From positions 1 through 64,000 of the forward strand of contig JASJBD010000056.1 in NCBI GenBank assembly GCA_030066665.1: DNA of 64,000 nt, given 5' to 3'. The position numbers and the translations under genes are program-made. A model generated the notes under the pieces. It made no database searches and was not told the origin of the DNA. It saw nothing but the letters and a program-made list of their open reading frames with translations. This document shows positions 40,367 to 49,527 of this stretch, piece after piece. Each line of letters starts with the position of its first letter. The stretch's first letter is position 1. The DNA is from Gammaproteobacteria bacterium. GTDB taxonomy: Bacteria; Pseudomonadota; Gammaproteobacteria; Steroidobacterales; GCA-2729495.

Positions 40367-40405
40367 GAATGCAGTCAAGCTAAGTTTCACTTAGCGACTC
40401 ATTGG

Positions 40406-40432
40406 AAAAGCCCCGCTCGATGCGGGGCTTTT
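40406..40432 (+). terminator. Intrinsic terminator
   Basis: Perfect 11-bp stem AAAAGCCCCGC/GCGGGGCTTTT with loop TCGAT and a following T-rich tail (TTCTTTT). Ends the VPLPA-CTERM gene transcript; symmetric enough to work both ways. Confidence 0.92.
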
Positions 40433-40481
40433 CTTTTGGTGGTGTTAGAATGCGCCGCTTTCGCGCAAACGGGACGGAGTC

Positions 40482-41678
40482 ATGGCAGGGCCCCTGGACG
40501 GCATCAAGATCCTCGAACTAACCAGCGTCGTGTTGGGCCCTTGGGCGTGCCAGATTCTCGCCGACATGGGCGCCGAGGTCATCAAGGTCGAGCCGCCACG
40601 CGGTGACAGCAATCGCACCCTGGGTGCGTATCGCAACCCTGGTATGGCGGCGCTGTACCTGACTTGCAATCGCAACAAGCGCGACATCGTGCTGGACCTG
40701 AAACAGCCGGCAGCACGCGACGCGCTGCTTGCCATCGCCGAAGACGTGGATGTCGTGATCCACAATAACCGACCCCAGGTCATGACCAAGCTGGGCCTGA
40801 CCTACAAGGATTTCAAGTCCGTCAACGAGAGGATCATCTACTGCGGGACCTACGGCTATGGGAAGGATGGGCCTTACGGCGCGAAGGGCGCGCTGGATGA
40901 CTCCATCCAGGCGGTCGGCGGCGTGGCCGTGTTGAACGAGATGGTGCTCGGCGAGCCGCGCTACCTGCCGACGGTCATCGGCGACAAGACCACCGCGATG
41001 GCGGTAGCCTATGCGGTCAACGCCGCGTTGTTTCACCGCGAGCGCAGCGGCGAAGGCCAGGAAATCGAAGTGCCGATGTTCGAGCACATGGTGTACTTCG
41101 TGATGGCCGAGCATCTGTGGGGTATGACCTTCGAGCCGCCGATCGGCACGCCCGGCTACAAGCGGCTGATGAGCTATCACCGCAAGCCCTACAAAACGGT
41201 GGATGGTTACATCGCGATCCTGCCGTACATGGATAGCCACTGGGAGGTGTTCTGCCGCAAGTCCGGCCGCGAGGAATTGCTCGATGATCCGCGCTTCACG
41301 ACGCTCGCGGATCGGGTGAAGAATATCGATGACACGTATCAGGAAACCGCCAAGACCATGGCGACGAAGACGACCGGCGAATGGATCGAGATTTTCGGCG
41401 ACACCAGCGTACCGACGATCGTCATGAATACGCTGGAGTCGTTAAAGGATGATCCACATCTGAACGACGTCGACTTCTGGCAGGAAGTGGAGCACCCGAC
41501 CGAAGGCAAGATCAGAATGACCCGTTTCCCGGTCAATTTCTCCGCGACGCCGGCGGACGTGCGTCGGCACGCGCCCCGACTCGGTGAGCACAGCGTCGAA
41601 ATTCTGCGCGAAGCCGGTGTGGGCGAAGACGAGATCGACGCCCTGCTGCAGTCGCGCGGGACGATCCAGCCGGACTAG
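40482..41678 (+). CDS. Class III (CaiB/BaiF) CoA-transferase
   Basis: 398 residues, full length for the family. N-terminal L-D-G-I-K-I-L-E-L-T...G-P-W-A-C-Q-I-L-A-D-M-G-A-E-V-I-K-V-E, N-R-N-K-R-D-I-V-L-D-L and G-Y-G-K-D-G-P...D-D-S-I-Q-A, which includes the catalytic Asp region. Transfers CoA between carboxylic acids. The substrate is not predictable. Convergent with the amidohydrolase gene (4-base overlap at the stops). Confidence 0.92.
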   Translation: MAGPLDGIKILELTSVVLGPWACQILADMGAEVIKVEPPRGDSNRTLGAYRNPGMAALYLTCNRNKRDIVLDLKQPAARDALLAIAEDVDVVIHNNRPQVMTKLGLTYKDFKSVNERIIYCGTYGYGKDGPYGAKGALDDSIQAVGGVAVLNEMVLGEPRYLPTVIGDKTTAMAVAYAVNAALFHRERSGEGQEIEVPMFEHMVYFVMAEHLWGMTFEPPIGTPGYKRLMSYHRKPYKTVDGYIAILPYMDSHWEVFCRKSGREELLDDPRFTTLADRVKNIDDTYQETAKTMATKTTGEWIEIFGDTSVPTIVMNTLESLKDDPHLNDVDFWQEVEHPTEGKIRMTRFPVNFSATPADVRRHAPRLGEHSVEILREAGVGEDEIDALLQSRGTIQPD

Positions 41679-42553
41679 TCCTTCAGCCCGTAGATGCGGA
41701 CCGTGTTGTCCCGCATCAGCTTGCGTCGGGCTTCCGGTTTCAGGCCGAGATTATCGATGTCTGCCACCGTTCGCTGGAACGGCAGGACCGGGAAATCGGT
41801 GCCGAAAATCACCTTGTCCTGGCCAAAGCTGTTGATGTAGTGCGTAAAGGACTGCGGCCAGTATTTCGGCCGATGCGCGTCGCAGCCGATGTAGATGTTC
41901 TTGTGTTTCCAGGCCATTGCGATCATTTCGTCGTGCCACGGGATGCCGACGTGAATGCCGATGAGCTTCAACTCGGGGAAATCGCAGGCGACCGGGTCCA
42001 GCGCAATCGGCCGCCCCACGCTCTGGCACGGAAAGTCGGGCGAATAAACCATCGACTGGCCGACCTGCATCTGGATCGGCACGCCGAGCTCCCAGCACTT
42101 CGCATAAAACGGATAGTACTTACGATGATCGGGGGCGAGCTCGAACCAGTGCGGGTACAGGTGCGCCCCGACGAAGCCCATGTTGGTGACGGCATCTTCG
42201 AACGCCTTGACACCGTTCATGCCATCGAAGGGGTCAATGCCCGCCAGTCCGTAAAAGCGGCCGGGGTACTGCTCGCAGGCTTTCGCGACTACCTCGTAGG
42301 GCATGTGGTAACAGCCCGGCAGACCGGGGCGGCCGCTGTGGGCCGCAATCAGAAAGGCCTTGTCGATGCCAGCCTCATCCAGCATTTCCAGCATCTTTTC
42401 CAGTGGAATGGGGTTGCCGATCATGCCGGCGTCGGCGCGCATCTTGCCGGAGAAGAAATCGTTGCCCCAACCGGGGCGCTGTTGCAGTGCCTCTTCCGTC
42501 CAGATATTGACGACGGCATCAATGGCCTTGTAATCGTATGATTCCGTTGACAT
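41675..42553 (-). CDS. Amidohydrolase-2 family metal-dependent hydrolase/decarboxylase
   Basis: 292 residues from ATG 42553; the frame extends to 42628. TIM-barrel amidohydrolase of the ACMSD/gamma-resorcylate decarboxylase type: G-L-A-G-I-D-P, G-A-H-L-Y-P-H, L-I-G-I-H-V-G-I-P-W-H and F-G-T-D-F-P-V-L-P. The usual N-terminal H-x-H is not evident (D-A-V-V-N-I-W instead), so the metal site may be reduced. Substrate unknown. Confidence 0.83.
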   Translation of the reverse strand: MSTESYDYKAIDAVVNIWTEEALQQRPGWGNDFFSGKMRADAGMIGNPIPLEKMLEMLDEAGIDKAFLIAAHSGRPGLPGCYHMPYEVVAKACEQYPGRFYGLAGIDPFDGMNGVKAFEDAVTNMGFVGAHLYPHWFELAPDHRKYYPFYAKCWELGVPIQMQVGQSMVYSPDFPCQSVGRPIALDPVACDFPELKLIGIHVGIPWHDEMIAMAWKHKNIYIGCDAHRPKYWPQSFTHYINSFGQDKVIFGTDFPVLPFQRTVADIDNLGLKPEARRKLMRDNTVRIYGLKD

Positions 42554-42684
42554 TGCTATGGGATTCTTTTTCTGCTGGAAGGCGCGGAACGATACCAGAA
42601 AGAGGCGCAATACCTCGACCTGTTTCATTGTTCCGTCACGACACCTGTGGCAGGCTCTGCGGCGCTGACAGATAACAACAACTT

Positions 42685-43785
42685 ATGTCAACGCTGACAG
42701 TACATCTGATTGCGGCCGCCCGGCCGAATTTCATGAAAGTCGCGCCGCTGTTTCATGCGCTCGCGGCCGTGCCTGAATTCGACGTCCGGGTCGTCCACAC
42801 CGGTCAGCACTACGATGCCAACATGTCGCAGACATTCATCTCCGACCTGGGGCTGCCCGAACCGCATTTTCACCTCGGCGTGGGCAGTGGCAGCCACGCG
42901 GAGCAGACTGGTCATACCATGATCGAGTACGAGAAAGTCTGCGAGGCCGGGCCACCCGACTGTGTGGTCGTGGTCGGCGACGTCAATGCGACGGCCGCCG
43001 TCGCGCTGGTGTGTACCAAGCTCGGTATTCCAATTGTGCACCTGGAAGCCGGGTTGCGCAGCCGTGATCGCAGCATGCCGGAAGAAATCAATCGACTGGT
43101 CACCGACTCGGTAGCCGACCTGTTGTGGACACCGTCGCCTGATGCCGACGAGAACTTGCGGTCCGAGGGTGTACGGGCGGACAAGATCGACTGCGTCGGC
43201 AATATCATGATCGACTCCTTTGAATTGATGCGCGCGCAAATCGACGCGGCCACCACGCGCGCCGACATGGGGCTGGAGCCCGGCAGTTACGGGATCGTCA
43301 CACTGCACCGCCCGGCTAACGTCGACGACCCGGCGGTCCTCGCCGTGCTGGTGCGGCAACTGGTCGAAGCTTCGGAGGCGATCACGCTGGTCTTCCCGGT
43401 GCATCCGCGCACACGTGCACGCCTCGAGGTTGCGGGGCTGCATGGTGCACTGGCAGACGCGCCCGGCATCCGGCTGATCGAGCCACTTGGCTATGTCCCG
43501 TTCATGAACCTGGTCACAGCGGCGCGCCTTGTGATCACCGATTCGGGCGGCGTGCAGGAGGAAACCACTTACCTCGGCATTCCCTGTATTACGCTGCGAC
43601 CGAACACGGAGCGGCCGGTCACGGTAACGCAGGGCAGCAACCGGCTCGCCAGCCCGGGGCAGCTCGGCGACTTGTTGAGTGATGTGCTGGCTGGTCGCTG
43701 GGAAACCGGCAGCGCGCCGGATCTCTGGGATGGCCATACGGCCGAGCGCTGCGTCGACAGCCTGCGACGCTTTCTTGTAACCTGA
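42685..43785 (+). CDS. wecB: UDP-N-acetylglucosamine 2-epimerase (non-hydrolysing)
   Basis: 366 residues with the WecB signature: A-A-R-P-N-F-M-K-V-A-P-L, H-T-G-Q-H-Y-D, V-V-G-D-V-N-A-T, H-L-E-A-G-L-R-S, M-P-E-E-I-N-R, V-T-L-H-R-P-A-N-V-D and T-D-S-G-G-V-Q-E-E. These include the Asp, two Glu and His catalytic positions of the E. coli enzyme. It interconverts UDP-GlcNAc and UDP-ManNAc for polysaccharide synthesis. Left-most gene of the polysaccharide-related block. Confidence 0.94.
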   Translation: MSTLTVHLIAAARPNFMKVAPLFHALAAVPEFDVRVVHTGQHYDANMSQTFISDLGLPEPHFHLGVGSGSHAEQTGHTMIEYEKVCEAGPPDCVVVVGDVNATAAVALVCTKLGIPIVHLEAGLRSRDRSMPEEINRLVTDSVADLLWTPSPDADENLRSEGVRADKIDCVGNIMIDSFELMRAQIDAATTRADMGLEPGSYGIVTLHRPANVDDPAVLAVLVRQLVEASEAITLVFPVHPRTRARLEVAGLHGALADAPGIRLIEPLGYVPFMNLVTAARLVITDSGGVQEETTYLGIPCITLRPNTERPVTVTQGSNRLASPGQLGDLLSDVLAGRWETGSAPDLWDGHTAERCVDSLRRFLVT

Positions 43786-43842
43786 ATCAATTGTGATCGG
43801 TCAGGACAAAACGCCAGTTCTGGCAGGAAGGAAGGAACCTTT

Positions 43843-46233
43843 ATGAACCCCATTCGCTACATGATCCTCGTAATCGGTCTTGCCGCGCTGGGAGCGTGCG
43901 GCTCACCGGAGGAGCGCGCCGCGCAGCATCTCGCCAAGTCCGAGCAGCTGCTGGAGGAAGGCGACATCGTCAAGGCCAAGCTGGAAGCACAGAACGCCGC
44001 GCAGATCCTGCCGAAGGACCCGAACGCGCGCGTGTTGTTGGCCAAGATCGCCGAGCAGGACCAGGAGTTTCGGGCGGCGGTCGGGCACCTGCTGGTCGCT
44101 GTCGATGCCGACCCCAATCATGTCGAGGCCCGGATCAAACTGGGCAATTACTACTTCCTCGGCCGCGCCGTCGAACAGGCGCGCGAGCAGGCCCAGGAAG
44201 CCCTGAAACTGGAGCCCGACAACGCCGCAGCGCACCTGCTCAATGGCCGGGTGAAATTCCTGGAGGGTGACAAGGACGGCGCCATGACCGAGACAGACCG
44301 GGCGCTGGAGCTCGATCCGGGTCTTCCGGACGCCATCATGTTCAAGGCCGGTTTATTGGCTGAACGACAAGGCTTCGACGCCGCGTTCGAAGTGATCGAT
44401 ACCGGCATCGCGAATGCCAGCCTGGAAGGGTCGGAGCCCCTGCGACAGTTCCGTCTGCAGCTGTTACGACGCGCCGGTCAGGACGAAGCGCTGGAAGAAG
44501 ACCTGCAAGCGCTGGCCCGGGATTTTCCGGACAAGGTTGAATATCAGTATGCGTTGTCGCGATTCTACGCGAGCCGCAATCGGACCGACGAAGCCGAGCA
44601 GGTGATCCGCAATGTCATTGCGGACAAGCCCGAAGAGATCGAGCCGAAGCTGGCACTGATTCGAATTCTGGCCGCTTCGCGCGGCGCCGAAGCCGCGGAA
44701 GAGGATCTGCAGGCATTCATTGCGTCTGACCCGGAGAATCTGCAGCTGCGCCAGGCACTCGGCAGCCTGTACGAATCCCTGGATCGGCGCGATGAGGCCT
44801 ACGATGCCTATTCCGAACTGGCGCAACTTGCGCCGCGCTCCGATGAAGGCCTGGCGGCGCGGAATCGAATGGTCATCATCGATATCGGGCGCGAAGAACT
44901 CGATACCGCCCGTGGGTTGATCGAAGAAATCCTCGTCGATGCGCCTGACAACGCCGATGCGTTGCTGGTGCGCGCCGCGTTCCGTTACGCCGACCGGGAG
45001 TTCAACGATGCGATCAGCGATCTGCGTGTTGTGCTCAGAAAGGAAGAGAGCTCCGAGCGTGCGCTGCGATTGCTGGCGCGTTCCTACGTGCAAAACGGTG
45101 ACGCCGTGTTGGCACAGGATACGTACCGACGCCTGCTGGCAATCAAACCCGGTGACCAGCTGGCATCAGCAGAGCTCGCCACGCTGCTCGCGCGACAGGG
45201 CGAAATCGGCGCTGCCGAGGACGTCCTGCGCGAGCGCCTGGAAGCGGAACCGGACGACTCACGCGCGATGGCGGGCCTGGTACAAACCCTGCTGGCACAG
45301 CAGGATATCGAGGCGGCGGAACTCGAAGCACGACGGCTCGTGGATCTGAACGAGGAAAATGCGCTGGCGCAGTTTCAACTGGGCCGCGTGATGCAGGCCA
45401 AGGGCGACGTTGATGAGGCAGTTGCCGCGTACAAGATGACGCTCGAGGAGAACCCGAACGCCACGCCGGCTTTGCAAGGATTGACGCAGGTGCTGGTACA
45501 GAACGGACGGGAGCAGGAGGCGCTGGATTACCTGCAGAGCTACCTGCAGAAGAACCCGGGTCAACCGGCCGCGCAGCTGTTACTGGGTGCGGTTCATGCG
45601 CGCACCGGCAACGTTGATGCGGCGCGCGAAGTCTACGAGGCCGTCATTAGCGGCAATCCCCAGCTCGCCCAGGGCTATGCCGCGAGGTCGGGACTCGAGC
45701 CTGCGGGGTCCGACGCGCGCCTGCAGGTATTGCGGCGGGGATACGACGCCAACCCGACCAATGCTAGCCTCGCCCTGTTGCTCACGACGGAACTGGAACG
45801 ACAGGAGCAGTACGAAGAGGCGATGGCGATTTACGAATCCCTCGTCGAGGCAAATCCGGACAACCTGATCGCGGCCAATAACCTGGCTGCGCTGATGCTG
45901 GACCACCGCGATGACGCGGCCAGTCACGCGCGGGCGCTGGAACTGGCGAAAAAGCTCGAGCAAGCCGAACAGGCCCCGTTGCTCGACACCGTGGGCTGGG
46001 CGTACTACCGCAATGGGGACTACGCGCGCGCTGTCCGTTACCTCGAGCGCGCGGTTGCGGGTGCCAGTGAGCTGGCCATCCTGCGTTACCACCTCGGCAT
46101 GGCCTATGCCAAGAACAACAACCCGGTCGGCGCCAGGCAGGAACTGAGCCAGGCACTCGAACTGGCGGCCGACAGCACGTTCGTCGGCATCGAGGAAGCG
46201 CGGGCCACGCTGGCGGAAATCGAAGCGTCGTAA
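43843..46233 (+). CDS. Large TPR lipoprotein, PrsT-like (PEP-CTERM/exopolysaccharide system)
   Basis: 796 residues. Lipobox L-G-A-C with Cys19. TPR units run almost end to end (A-K-S-E-Q-L-L-E-E-G-D-I-V-K-A-K-L-E-A; A-R-I-K-L-G-N-Y-Y-F-L-G-R; V-G-W-A-Y-Y-R-N-G-D-Y-A-R-A-V-R-Y-L-E). Size, lipidation and location beside an XrtA-type polysaccharide locus fit the PEP-CTERM system TPR lipoprotein (PrsT). It probably scaffolds polymer export at the outer membrane. Strong AAGGAAGGAACC ribosome site. Confidence 0.85.
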   Translation: MNPIRYMILVIGLAALGACGSPEERAAQHLAKSEQLLEEGDIVKAKLEAQNAAQILPKDPNARVLLAKIAEQDQEFRAAVGHLLVAVDADPNHVEARIKLGNYYFLGRAVEQAREQAQEALKLEPDNAAAHLLNGRVKFLEGDKDGAMTETDRALELDPGLPDAIMFKAGLLAERQGFDAAFEVIDTGIANASLEGSEPLRQFRLQLLRRAGQDEALEEDLQALARDFPDKVEYQYALSRFYASRNRTDEAEQVIRNVIADKPEEIEPKLALIRILAASRGAEAAEEDLQAFIASDPENLQLRQALGSLYESLDRRDEAYDAYSELAQLAPRSDEGLAARNRMVIIDIGREELDTARGLIEEILVDAPDNADALLVRAAFRYADREFNDAISDLRVVLRKEESSERALRLLARSYVQNGDAVLAQDTYRRLLAIKPGDQLASAELATLLARQGEIGAAEDVLRERLEAEPDDSRAMAGLVQTLLAQQDIEAAELEARRLVDLNEENALAQFQLGRVMQAKGDVDEAVAAYKMTLEENPNATPALQGLTQVLVQNGREQEALDYLQSYLQKNPGQPAAQLLLGAVHARTGNVDAAREVYEAVISGNPQLAQGYAARSGLEPAGSDARLQVLRRGYDANPTNASLALLLTTELERQEQYEEAMAIYESLVEANPDNLIAANNLAALMLDHRDDAASHARALELAKKLEQAEQAPLLDTVGWAYYRNGDYARAVRYLERAVAGASELAILRYHLGMAYAKNNNPVGARQELSQALELAADSTFVGIEEARATLAEIEAS

Positions 46234-46242
46234 TGTGCCAAA

Positions 46243-46279
46243 GGGGACATTCCTGGTAGGAATTTCCCCGTGCTATTCT
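46243..46279 (+). promoter_or_regulatory. Hairpin and -10 element upstream of the TPP riboswitch
   Basis: GGGGA-c-ATTCCT / AGGAAT-t-TCCCC forms an 11-bp hairpin (46243-46269), likely the end of the PrsT-like transcript. It is followed by TATTCT (46274-46279), a fair -10 whose start point would fall at the riboswitch 5' end. No good -35 is visible. Confidence 0.45.
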
Positions 46280-46283
46280 AGCT

Positions 46284-46374
46284 GCGACCTAAGGGGTGGC
46301 CGCGTGCGGCCTGAGACCTGGAAAGGGAACCCTTTGAACCTGATCCGGTTAATACCGGCGTAGGAATAGGATTC
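46284..46374 (+). ncRNA. Thiamine pyrophosphate (TPP, THI-element) riboswitch
   Basis: Conserved elements in order: AAGGGGTG, GGCCGC...GCGGCC helix, CTGAGA, ACCCTTTGAACCTGATC, CCGGTTAATACCGG and CGTAGGAA. P1 is closed by CCTA/TAGG (46288-46291 with 46367-46370). It controls the TonB receptor operon that follows. Confidence 0.97.
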
Positions 46375-46407
46375 GCAATCCCCCGTTCCCCCGTCCGCGA
46401 CAACCGG

Positions 46408-46423
46408 ATCTCCTCACGGAGAT
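46408..46423 (+). promoter_or_regulatory. Shine-Dalgarno-sequestering hairpin
   Basis: ATCTCC-TCAC-GGAGAT: a perfect 6-bp stem that buries GGAG, the ribosome site for ATG 46430. It is the likely expression platform of the TPP riboswitch, blocking translation when ligand is bound; the switching partner strand was not resolved. Confidence 0.75.
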
Positions 46424-46429
46424 TCGTGC

Positions 46430-48649
46430 ATGACAATGCGATTGCTGACCCGCCGCGACCGACTCGCCGCGCTTGCCGTAGTTGCTGTGCTGGCTGCGAC
46501 TCCGGGTGACGCGGCGCCAATCGAAGAAATCACCGTGACGTCGCAGTTGCGCGAGCAGACACTGCAGGACCTGCCCGTCAGTATCACGAGCCTGGATGCT
46601 GAAGCGATCGACCGGGCGACCGTGCAGCACTTCGAGGAACTCACGCGGCTCGTGCCGAATCTCAACTGGTCCGGTGAGGGTTCCCGCGCCCGTTACTTCC
46701 AGTTGCGCGGCACGGGTGAACTCGAACAGTACGAGGGCGCGCCGAACCCGTCGGTGGGCTTTATCGTGGATGACATCGACTTCTCCGGTATCGGCGGCGC
46801 TGCGACACTGTTCGATATGCAGACAGCTGAAGTGCTGCGCGGTCCGCAGGGCACCCGCTATGGGGCCAATGCGCTGGCGGGACTGGTGTACTTGCGCTCG
46901 GCCGACCCGGGGCCTGAGCCGGAAGTCTGGTTGGAGGCGAGCGGCGGTAATGACGACACGCTTGCCCTTGGCGGGGCGGCCGGCGGGCCAATGGCCGGGC
47001 TCGAGGACCGACTGGCGTTTCGCGTGTCTGCGCACTACTACCGCAGTAACGGCTTCAGGAATAACCGCTTTCTGAACAGCGATGATACGTACGAGCGGGA
47101 TGAATTCACCGGTCGTCTGAAACTGCGCTGGACGCCCAATGATGACTGGCAGATAGATTTCACCGGCCTGTTCATCCAGCTCGACAACGGCTACGACGCG
47201 TTTGCGATTAACAACGGGTTCGATACCTTCAGCGACAAGCCGGGCCGTGACGCCCAGGAAACGGTCGGCGCCAGCCTGCGCATCCGCGGTGATATCGCGC
47301 CATCATTCAGCCTGATCAGCATTACCAGCGTCGCCGATTCCGATATCGAATTCAGTTTTGACTCGGACTGGGGCAACGATGACTTCTGGGACCAGCCACA
47401 GTTCGGCAATTCGCGCTACGACTACACGTCGGATACGGAACGTCAGCGCACTACGGTTACGCAGGAATTCCGGTTGCTGTCGACGTCAGCCGGGCGCCTC
47501 GCCGGGCGGGCAGACTGGGTGCTGGGCGCATTTCTACTGGGCCTGGACGAAGACAATGACCGCATCGATCTGGGGGTCGACAGCGGCTTCTTCTGTCCGG
47601 ATCCCTGCGCGACCACCGTGCGAAGCGCGTACGACGCGACCAGCGTGGCGCTATTCGGGCAACTCGACGTACCTCTCTCCGCGCGGCTGGCACTGACCAC
47701 CGGGCTGCGCTGGGAGCAACGGGACGCGGACTACGCGGAAACGTTCGGCTTTTCGACCGTCGGTTTCGGGATCACCGTGGACAATGAGTTCAGTCCGACG
47801 GACCGGATGTGGGGTGGTGAGGCGGCGCTGCGCTTCTTCCTGTCGGACGCAACACAGATCTACGGACGTATTGCGCGCGGTTACAAGGCCGGTGGTTTCA
47901 ATGTCGGCCTGGCACGCGCCGAACTCGGGACTCCTGGCGCCGTTCTTGGTCCGCAAGATATTCCTTTCGAGCCCGAATATCTGTGGAGCTATGAAACGGG
48001 ACTACGATTTGGCTCCAGCGACGGCCGCTGGCTCGCCGACCTGGCGCTGTTCTATCAGGACCGGGACGACATGCAGGTCCGGATTCCGTTTCAGGTGCAG
48101 CCGGGCGATCCGAACACGTTTTTGTTCCTGACCGCGAATGCGGCAGAGGGTCGGACTCTCGGCGCCGAGGCTAGCCTGCGCTGGTCCGCGACCGAGAGAC
48201 TCGCGCTGGAGGGCAGCGTCGGCCTGCTGAACACCGAGGTGCGGAAATTCAGCCTGATCGATCGCGTCGCCGGCCTGCCGGCGTTCGATGGTCTACAGGG
48301 CCTGATCGGCCGGGATTTTGCGCATGCGCCGGAATACAGCTTCAGCGTTGCCGCGGACTGGCAATCCGGGAACGGCTGGTTTGCTCGCGCGGAAATCTGG
48401 GGGCGAGATCGGTTTTATTTCGATTACGGTCACGATGAGCGCAGCCGCGCATACGAGATTGTCAACCTGCGTATCGGCAAAGAGTGGGAACGCTGGAGTG
48501 TTACCGCCTGGGCCAGGAATCTGTTCGACGAAGAATATGCAGTGCGAGGTTTCTTTTTCGGCAACGAGCCACCGAACTTCCCCAACAAGCTTTACGTGCG
48601 TCTCGGCGATCCGAGGCATTACGGCATTACCATCAGGTACAGGATGTAA
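46430..48649 (+). CDS. TonB-dependent outer-membrane receptor, predicted thiamine uptake
   Basis: 739 residues. Signal about 1-28, TonB-box-like E-E-I-T-V-T-S, plug domain (about 45-160; L-R-G-P-Q-G-T-R-Y-G-A-N-A-L-A-G) and a 22-strand barrel ending D-P-R-H-Y-G-I-T-I-R-Y-R-M. TPP-riboswitch control and the downstream PnuT/ThiK genes point to thiamine or a thiamine derivative as cargo (inference). Five bases separate its stop from the YkoF-like gene. Confidence 0.92.
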   Translation: MTMRLLTRRDRLAALAVVAVLAATPGDAAPIEEITVTSQLREQTLQDLPVSITSLDAEAIDRATVQHFEELTRLVPNLNWSGEGSRARYFQLRGTGELEQYEGAPNPSVGFIVDDIDFSGIGGAATLFDMQTAEVLRGPQGTRYGANALAGLVYLRSADPGPEPEVWLEASGGNDDTLALGGAAGGPMAGLEDRLAFRVSAHYYRSNGFRNNRFLNSDDTYERDEFTGRLKLRWTPNDDWQIDFTGLFIQLDNGYDAFAINNGFDTFSDKPGRDAQETVGASLRIRGDIAPSFSLISITSVADSDIEFSFDSDWGNDDFWDQPQFGNSRYDYTSDTERQRTTVTQEFRLLSTSAGRLAGRADWVLGAFLLGLDEDNDRIDLGVDSGFFCPDPCATTVRSAYDATSVALFGQLDVPLSARLALTTGLRWEQRDADYAETFGFSTVGFGITVDNEFSPTDRMWGGEAALRFFLSDATQIYGRIARGYKAGGFNVGLARAELGTPGAVLGPQDIPFEPEYLWSYETGLRFGSSDGRWLADLALFYQDRDDMQVRIPFQVQPGDPNTFLFLTANAAEGRTLGAEASLRWSATERLALEGSVGLLNTEVRKFSLIDRVAGLPAFDGLQGLIGRDFAHAPEYSFSVAADWQSGNGWFARAEIWGRDRFYFDYGHDERSRAYEIVNLRIGKEWERWSVTAWARNLFDEEYAVRGFFFGNEPPNFPNKLYVRLGDPRHYGITIRYRM

Positions 48650-48654
48650 ACGAC

Positions 48655-48921
48655 ATGCGCATAACCGCTGAGCTGTCGCTCTACCCGCTCCAGGAAGACT
48701 TTGTCACCGAGATCCGGCGATTCATCGAAGACCTGCGAACCCGGCCCGGCCTCGAAATCACCACCAACCAGATGAGTACGCAAATCCGCGGCGATTTCGA
48801 TGCCGTCACCGGCGCCATCACGGCTGCGATGCGTACAAGCTTTACAAGCGGCGAATCGATGAGCCTGGTTGTCAAATACCTGAACGCGGACCTGCCGATC
48901 GGTTCGCCACCGAACGTCTGA
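48655..48921 (+). CDS. YkoF/MTH1187-like thiamine-binding-fold protein
   Basis: 88 residues from ATG 48655. Ferredoxin-like fold of the YkoF/UPF0045 kind: I-T-A-E-L-S-L-Y-P-L, E-I-R-R-F-I-E-D-L, L-E-I-T-T-N-Q-M-S-T-Q-I-R-G and S-M-S-L-V-V-K-Y. YkoF of Bacillus binds thiamine; placement inside a TPP-controlled operon supports a similar role, perhaps as a cytoplasmic carrier. Confidence 0.85.
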   Translation: MRITAELSLYPLQEDFVTEIRRFIEDLRTRPGLEITTNQMSTQIRGDFDAVTGAITAAMRTSFTSGESMSLVVKYLNADLPIGSPPNV

Positions 48922-48939
48922 CACCAGCCGTCGGCAGAT

Positions 48940-49527
48940 ATGACGTCTCCGCTGGAAGTAGCCGCCGCGACACTGGCCATCGCCTATTTATTGTTCGCGA
49001 TTCGGCAGAACCCATGGTGCTGGCCGGCGGCGATTCTCAGCACCGGCATCTATGTCTTTGTGATGTACCGGGCCGGTTTGTATATGGAATCCGCCCTGCA
49101 GCTGTTTTACATCGCGGTGGCGTGTTACGGCTGGTGGTCCTGGCTGCGTGGTGGGGCACAAGGCGGCGAACTGCAGGTGAGCCGCTGGCCGATCCGGCAA
49201 CATTTCGCCGCGATCGGCGCGATCGTACTGCTGAGCCTGGCGAGCGGCGCCTTGCTGAGTCGCTACACCCAGGCCGCTTATCCCTACCTCGATTCTTTGA
49301 CGACCTGGGGCGCCATTGTGACCACGTGGATGGTGGCGCGAAAAATACTCGAAAACTGGTTCTACTGGTTCGCGATCGACAGCCTGTCGGTTTACCTGTA
49401 CATCAATCGCGGTCTTTTCATCACGGCACTGCTGTTCGTGCTCTACCTGGTTCTGATAGTCGTTGGTTACCAGGCCTGGCGTCGCAGCATGCTGACAGCG
49501 GCACGCCCCGCGGCGGCATATGGCTGA
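48940..49527 (+). CDS. pnuT: PnuC-family transporter, PnuT-type thiamine permease
   Basis: 195 residues with about seven membrane helices. PnuC-family signatures: V-A-A-A-T-L-A-I-A-Y-L-L-F-A-I-R-Q-N-P-W-C-W-P, G-I-Y-V-F-V-M-Y, Y-G-W-W-S-W and E-N-W-F-Y-W-F-A-I-D-S-L-S-V-Y-L-Y. PnuT members move thiamine by facilitated diffusion and rely on phosphorylation inside. The TPP riboswitch and adjacent kinase favour thiamine over NMN or riboflavin. Overlaps the kinase gene by 8 bases. Confidence 0.92.
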   Translation: MTSPLEVAAATLAIAYLLFAIRQNPWCWPAAILSTGIYVFVMYRAGLYMESALQLFYIAVACYGWWSWLRGGAQGGELQVSRWPIRQHFAAIGAIVLLSLASGALLSRYTQAAYPYLDSLTTWGAIVTTWMVARKILENWFYWFAIDSLSVYLYINRGLFITALLFVLYLVLIVVGYQAWRRSMLTAARPAAAYG

